7,623 nt of DNA. It comes from an uncultured Clostridia bacterium. GTDB lineage: Bacteria > Bacillota > Clostridia > Oscillospirales > Ruminococcaceae. This document shows, piece after piece, positions 4,647 to 7,623 of this stretch (the stretch's first letter is position 1; each line of letters opens with the position of its first letter). The DNA is taken from contig CAMEPN010000083.1 in NCBI GenBank assembly GCA_945931735.1, positions 1-7,623 of the forward strand, read 5' to 3'. The notes under the pieces are model-generated. The model was not told the DNA's origin. It was given only the letters and a program-made list of their open reading frames with translations, and did no database searches. Both the position numbers and the translations under genes were made by a program.

Positions 4647-6008
4647 TTACATCGGGAAGCCGCCCATGCCGCCGCCCATATTCATCGGGAACCGCGGAAG
4701 GCGCTTTTTCTTTCCCTTTCCGCCGAAGCCCATCTGCTTCATCATCTTCTGCATCTGCTCGAACTGGCGGAGGAGCTGGTTTACGTCCTCGACGCGCGTT
4801 CCGCTTCCCGCGGCGATCCTGCGCTTGCGCTTTGCGTCGATTATCGAGGGCTTTTCGCGCTCTTTCGGGGTCATCGACTGGATTATTGCCTTTGTTCGGG
4901 GCATTTTCTTTTCGTCGATGTCCTCTTCCTTGACCTTTCCCGCGATACCGGGGATCATGTTGATGATGGAGTGTATGCTGCCCATTTTTTCGATCTGCTC
5001 GAACTGGGAATACAGGTCGTTGAGGTCGAATTTATTTTCCTGCATTTTCTGCATGGTCTTTTGCGCAGCCTTCTCGTCGATAGCGGTTTTCGCCTTGTCG
5101 ATGAGGGTGAGCACGTCGCCCATGCCGAGTATGCGGCTTGCCATTCTGTCGGGGTGGAACGGCTCGATATCGTCTATCTTCTCGCCTATTCCCGCGAATT
5201 TTATCGGCTTGCCGGTTATCGCGAGGACGGTAAGCGCCGCGCCGCCTCTTGTGTCGCCGTCCAGCTTCGTGAGGATAACGCCCGAAATATCCAGCGCCTC
5301 GTTAAAGCTTTCGGCAACGTTTACCGCGTCCTGACCCGTCATGGAGTCGACGACGAGGAGTATCTCGTTTGGGTTTGTTTCCGCCTTGATGTTTTTAAGC
5401 TCGGTCATCAGCGTTTCGTCGATATGCAGGCGGCCTGCGGTATCCAGCATTACGACGTCGAAGCCGTTGTCCTTTGCGTATTTAACGCCCGCCTTTGCAA
5501 TTTTCACGGGGTCGTCCTGACCCATCTCGAAAACGTGCGCGCCCGCTTTTTCGCCGACGATCTTCAGCTGTTCTATCGCCGCAGGACGGTAAACGTCGCA
5601 GGCAACGAGCAGCGGACGGCGGTTCTGTTTTATAAGGTGAGCGGCGAGCTTTGCGCAGTGGGTTGTCTTACCTGCGCCCTGAAGTCCGCACATCATGATG
5701 ACGCAGGGCGGCTTCGAGGGGAAATCCAGCTTTGCGGTGGTGTTTCCCATGAGGGCGATAAGCTCCTGATGAACTATGTCGATGACCTGCTGCGCGGGGG
5801 TCAGGCTTTCCATGACCTGCGCGCCGACAGCCTTTTCGCTGACCTTGTTTACGAAATCCTTAGCGACCTTATAGTTTACGTCCGCGTCGAGCAGCGCCAT
5901 GCGAACCTCGCGCATTGCGTCCTTGATATCCTTTTCGGTCAGCTTTCCGTGACCCTTAAGCTTTCCGAAAACGTTGTTCAGTTTTGAGGACAGACCCTCG
6001 AACGCCAT
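4647..6008 (-). CDS. ffh: Signal recognition particle GTPase Ffh (SRP54)
   Basis: Ffh binds the SRP RNA and signal sequences of nascent membrane proteins, and docks ribosomes at the membrane through FtsY in a GTP-controlled cycle. The 453-aa chain is full length. The helical N domain spans about 1-95. The G domain carries GLQGAGKTT at 108-116, DVYRPAA at 138-144, DTAGR at 189-193, TKLD at 247-250 and GIGEKIDDIEPF at 273-284. The M domain, about 300-430, contains the RNA-binding RIAAGSGTRVEDVNQLL around 397-413 and Met-rich helices, and ends in a Gly/Met tail (MNMGGGMGGFPM). The ATG at 6008 follows ylxM by 18 nt and has GGTGAG about 6 nt upstream. It is the second gene of the operon. Identification is certain. 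Confidence 0.99.
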   Translation of the reverse strand: MAFEGLSSKLNNVFGKLKGHGKLTEKDIKDAMREVRMALLDADVNYKVAKDFVNKVSEKAVGAQVMESLTPAQQVIDIVHQELIALMGNTTAKLDFPSKPPCVIMMCGLQGAGKTTHCAKLAAHLIKQNRRPLLVACDVYRPAAIEQLKIVGEKAGAHVFEMGQDDPVKIAKAGVKYAKDNGFDVVMLDTAGRLHIDETLMTELKNIKAETNPNEILLVVDSMTGQDAVNVAESFNEALDISGVILTKLDGDTRGGAALTVLAITGKPIKFAGIGEKIDDIEPFHPDRMASRILGMGDVLTLIDKAKTAIDEKAAQKTMQKMQENKFDLNDLYSQFEQIEKMGSIHSIINMIPGIAGKVKEEDIDEKKMPRTKAIIQSMTPKEREKPSIIDAKRKRRIAAGSGTRVEDVNQLLRQFEQMQKMMKQMGFGGKGKKKRLPRFPMNMGGGMGGFPM

Positions 6009-6026
6009 AAACTCACCGCCGTTTCA

Positions 6027-6386
6027 TCACAGCTCCCGACCTATATCGTCGAGGAGCGAACCGAGCCGCGCAAACCTTTCGTCGCGCTTTTCCTTATCAT
6101 AATCCCCCGAAATATCCGAGAGAATGGTTTTTGAGGCTTCAAGCTTCCCCGAAAGGCTTCTCAGCCTTTTGGCGAAGCCGAGGCAGTCCTCAAGCTCAAG
6201 CAGACGCTGCTCTCCTTTTTTTATGGAGCTTACGACCGACTGCCGCGTGACGCCGCCAAGCTCCTGCGCTATTTCCGCGAGGGAGAGATCCTCGTTATAT
6301 CGCATATCGAGCGCGTCGCGCTGTCCCTTTGAAAGAAGCTCGCCGTATATGTCGAGCAGTATCACAAAATCAAAGCCATGCTCCAT
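6027..6386 (-). CDS. ylxM: YlxM family helix-turn-helix protein, Ffh partner
   Basis: This is a small cytosolic protein encoded next to ffh across Firmicutes. In streptococci YlxM associates with SRP components and modulates the GTPase cycle. It was first annotated as a sigma-factor-like DNA-binding protein. The 119-aa product matches the family length. After the start MEHGFDFVILLDIYGELLS, residues 21-70 hold a sigma-70 region-4-like helix-turn-helix (LSLAEIAQELGGVTRQSVVSSIKKGEQRL); the C-terminal half is charged helix. The ATG at 6386 is chosen because AAGGCGG lies just upstream and the promoter and leader hairpin lie beyond it. The open frame extends back to 6566, but that part would run through the promoter. 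It is the first gene of the operon with ffh. Confidence 0.95.
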   Translation of the reverse strand: MEHGFDFVILLDIYGELLSKGQRDALDMRYNEDLSLAEIAQELGGVTRQSVVSSIKKGEQRLLELEDCLGFAKRLRSLSGKLEASKTILSDISGDYDKEKRDERFARLGSLLDDIGREL

Positions 6387-6407
6387 AAGACCGCCTTTTC
6401 TGTGGGG

Positions 6408-6429
6408 TGTAAAGCAAAAACGCTTTACA
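6408..6429 (-). promoter_or_regulatory. Leader hairpin in the 5' UTR of the ylxM-ffh operon
   Basis: An 8-bp perfect stem TGTAAAGC/GCTTTACA with a 6-nt loop GTTTTT occupies most of the ~48-nt leader, starting a few bases from the predicted transcript 5' end. Position and size fit an mRNA-stabilising 5' stem or an operator. It lacks a T-run after the stem, so it is not an intrinsic terminator. Confidence 0.6.
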
Positions 6430-6440
6430 GCAACATTGGT

Positions 6441-6469
6441 ATTATAACAGATTATGATTAGTTTGTCAA
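6441..6469 (-). promoter_or_regulatory. Consensus sigma-A promoter of ylxM-ffh-rpsP-khpA
   Basis: On the minus strand TTGACA (6469-6464) and TATAAT (6446-6441) are separated by exactly 17 nt. TGT directly precedes the -10 box, making it an extended -10. This is a perfect consensus promoter, fitting an operon that supplies SRP and ribosomal protein. The start site should be near 6434. Bases 6481-6550 upstream show nothing further. Confidence 0.93.
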
Positions 6470-6551
6470 GGGGTATTGCTGGATTTTTCAAAAAAATCGG
6501 GTTTGCGGCCGTGGATTTTGCGGCAGGAAAGGAGCTGCCCGTCTGTACGGT

Positions 6552-6576
6552 AAAAAAAGGGGGCAAAACGCCCCCC
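6552..6576 (-). terminator. Intrinsic terminator of rnpB
   Basis: On the minus strand a 6-bp stem GGGGGC/GCCCCC (6575-6570 with 6564-6559) with loop GTTTT is followed directly by seven T residues (6558-6552). It lies about 15 nt past the mature 3' end of the RNase P RNA, so the primary transcript would be trimmed. It is a strong rho-independent terminator. Confidence 0.93.
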
Positions 6577-6590
6577 GATATTCAAATAAG

Positions 6591-6939
6591 TGACTCCATC
6601 GATAAGCCGAGTTCTGTCGCGTATGACCATCTATCTAGCCCCGCCGTCGCCGACGGGATCAAGCCACCTTTCAACGAAGCGCGCCGAGCAGACGCGTTGC
6701 CCTCCGCACCAATCGGTGTTGCATCGGATAGGGTTTACATGGCAGCGCAGTCTCCTGCGCTCCGGTGAGCTCTTACCTCGCCTTTCCACCCTTACGCCGC
6801 CCACGAATGAGCGACGCGGTATATCTCTGTTGCACTAGCCCTAAGGTCGCCCTCGGCTGACGTTATCAGCTATCCTGCTCTGTGATGCTCGGACTTTCCT
6901 CATGACACTCTCGTGCCCCGCGGTCATATAATGAAGTCA
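6591..6939 (-). ncRNA. rnpB: RNase P RNA, A-type
   Basis: This is the catalytic RNA of ribonuclease P, which cuts 5' leaders from pre-tRNAs. Read on the minus strand it shows the conserved core in order. GAGGAAAGTCCG lies near the 5' end (6901-6890) and GTGCAACAGAGATATACCGC at 6835-6816. GGTAAGAGCTCACC marks the specificity domain. GACAGAACTCGGCTTATCG lies near the 3' end (6618-6600). The ends pair as helix P1: TGACTTCA (6939-6932) with TGGAGTCA (6598-6591), eight pairs including one G-U, which fixes the boundaries at about 349 nt. The P15-like GGCTAGATAGATGG and the specificity-domain sequence fit the ancestral A type rather than the Bacillus B type. It has its own promoter and terminator. 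Identification is firm; ends may be off by a few bases. Confidence 0.96.
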
Positions 6940-6947
6940 CAAAATGT

Positions 6948-6976
6948 ATTATAACATTTTTTTCGGATAAAATCAA
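6948..6976 (-). promoter_or_regulatory. Promoter of rnpB
   Basis: On the minus strand TTGATT (6976-6971) and TATAAT (6953-6948) are 17 nt apart, with TGT directly before the -10 box (extended -10). Transcription would begin near 6941, within a few bases of the mature RNA 5' end deduced from helix P1. A strong promoter is expected for a stable RNA gene. Confidence 0.88.
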
Positions 6977-6983
6977 GTGATTT

Positions 6984-6998
6984 GCTCGAAAAACGAGC
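6984..6998. terminator. Weak hairpin after glgP
   Basis: GCTCG-TTTTT-CGAGC is a 5-bp stem a few bases past the glgP stop and just ahead of the rnpB -35 box. On the minus strand it is followed by AAATCAC rather than T residues, so it is a poor terminator for glgP. On the plus strand it is followed by CTTTTATTTAT. Read-through from glgP into rnpB is possible. Confidence 0.35.
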
Positions 6999-7001
6999 CT
7001 T

Positions 7002-7623
7002 TTATTTATCCGGGGTTATTTTCCATATCTCGCGGGCATAGTCTGCAATAGTCCTGTCGGAGCTGAACTTGCCTGCGGAAGCCATGTTTATCCAGCACTT
7101 CTTCATGAAGCCGTCCCTGTCATCGCGGTAATTGGCGTTCGCCTTGAGCTTTGCCTCGACATAGCTCTCGAGGTCGCCGAGAAGGTAGTAGTGGTCGGGC
7201 TTGTGCCAGCTTGCGCCGTCTAGCAGCGAGTAATACAGCTCCCTGAACGAGCCGTTCCCGCCATCGGAGAACGTCCCGTCGATAAGCGTGTTAAGCACGC
7301 GGGCGATTTTCTTGTTTTCGGCGTAGATGCGGCGCGGGTCATATTCGGGCATTATCTTTGCAAGCTCCTCGACGCGCGCGCCGAAGATGTAGTTGTTCTC
7401 TATTCCCGCTTCCTCGGCTATTTCGACGTTCGCGCCGTCATAGGTGCCGAGCGTAACGGTGCCGTTGAGCATGAATTTCATGTTTCCTGTGCCGCTTGCT
7501 TCCGTTCCCGCGGTGGATATCTGCTCGGAGATGTCGGCGGCGGTGACCAGCTTTTCCGCATAGGAAACGTTGTAGTTTTGGACAAAAACGACCTTTATCG
7601 CGCCGTTTATCTCGGGGTCATTG
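7002..7623 (-). CDS. glgP: Glycogen phosphorylase, C-terminal part (cut by window edge)
   Basis: Glycogen/maltodextrin phosphorylase releases glucose 1-phosphate from alpha-1,4-glucan ends using phosphate and a pyridoxal phosphate cofactor. Only the last 206 residues are in the window; the frame continues beyond the right edge (first full codon at 7622), so the annotated start is not the real one. The visible part has EQISTAGTEASGTGNMKFML, the family signature whose Lys (codon 7478-7476) forms the Schiff base with pyridoxal phosphate. It is followed by NGTVTLGTYDGANVEI, and the chain ends YAREIWKITPDK, the normal family C-terminus. A full-length enzyme is about 750-830 aa. GlgP and the closely related MalP cannot be separated from this fragment. 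It lies upstream of rnpB on the same strand, with no other glycogen gene in view. Confidence 0.96.
   Translation of the reverse strand, partial: NDPEINGAIKVVFVQNYNVSYAEKLVTAADISEQISTAGTEASGTGNMKFMLNGTVTLGTYDGANVEIAEEAGIENNYIFGARVEELAKIMPEYDPRRIYAENKKIARVLNTLIDGTFSDGGNGSFRELYYSLLDGASWHKPDHYYLLGDLESYVEAKLKANANYRDDRDGFMKKCWINMASAGKFSSDRTIADYAREIWKITPDK

Noticed and set aside
4971..5987. 338-codon plus-strand open frame
   Set aside because: It lies entirely antisense to ffh, whose identity is certain, and its translation shows no family features. It is a shadow of a GC-rich gene.
6387..6566. N-terminal extension of YlxM
   Set aside because: It would be read through the consensus promoter and leader hairpin, and the family begins at the MEHGFDF start.
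6454..6838. Plus-strand open frames over rnpB
   Set aside because: They are antisense to a structural RNA gene with clear conserved core motifs and have no ribosome sites.

Overview
The window reads as a piece of a Clostridia (Firmicutes/Bacillota) chromosome, most likely a gut member of the Oscillospiraceae/Ruminococcaceae. The evidence is the ylxM-ffh-rpsP-khpA gene order, strong AGGAGG-type ribosome sites, near-consensus sigma-A promoters, an A-type RNase P RNA, a small clostridial-style CxC ferredoxin:thioredoxin-reductase-like protein, and moderately GC-rich coding sequence with AT-rich gaps. The family-level placement is inference; no taxonomic marker was searched. Every gene except one lies on the minus strand, so the window is best read from right to left.

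Layout from right to left. The 3' third of a glycogen phosphorylase gene (glgP) enters from the right edge. It is followed at once by the RNase P RNA gene (rnpB), which has its own extended -10 promoter and a strong terminator. Next, a consensus promoter drives the protein-export/ribosome operon ylxM-ffh-rpsP-khpA: the Ffh partner protein, the SRP GTPase, ribosomal protein S16 and the KH RNA-binding protein. A 158-bp palindromic MITE-like insertion with 5-bp target duplications sits between ffh and rpsP. The operon ends in a terminator after khpA, where many Clostridia continue with rimM-trmD-rplS. A 66-aa tri-CxC iron-sulfur protein lies immediately past that terminator. A HAD phosphatase on the plus strand converges on it, and the two share a hairpin terminator. 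Divergent from the HAD gene is a very acidic 122-aa protein of unknown function with a strong terminator.

The left part holds a two-gene ABC-2 exporter operon: an ATPase followed by a six-helix permease 1 nt downstream. It has a TTGACA/TATACT promoter whose -10 box lies in a small palindrome. The leftmost ~460 bases contain no convincing gene. They are highly structured: a polypurine run with G-quadruplex potential, nested inverted repeats, twin hairpins with the same apex, and a tandem imperfect ~61-bp repeat. This block and the ffh/rpsP insertion are the two places where undescribed repeat biology is most likely.

Functionally, most of the right half is housekeeping: tRNA maturation by RNase P, co-translational membrane targeting by Ffh/YlxM, 30S assembly by S16, and RNA binding by KhpA. 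The left half is accessory: an exporter, a phosphatase and small proteins.
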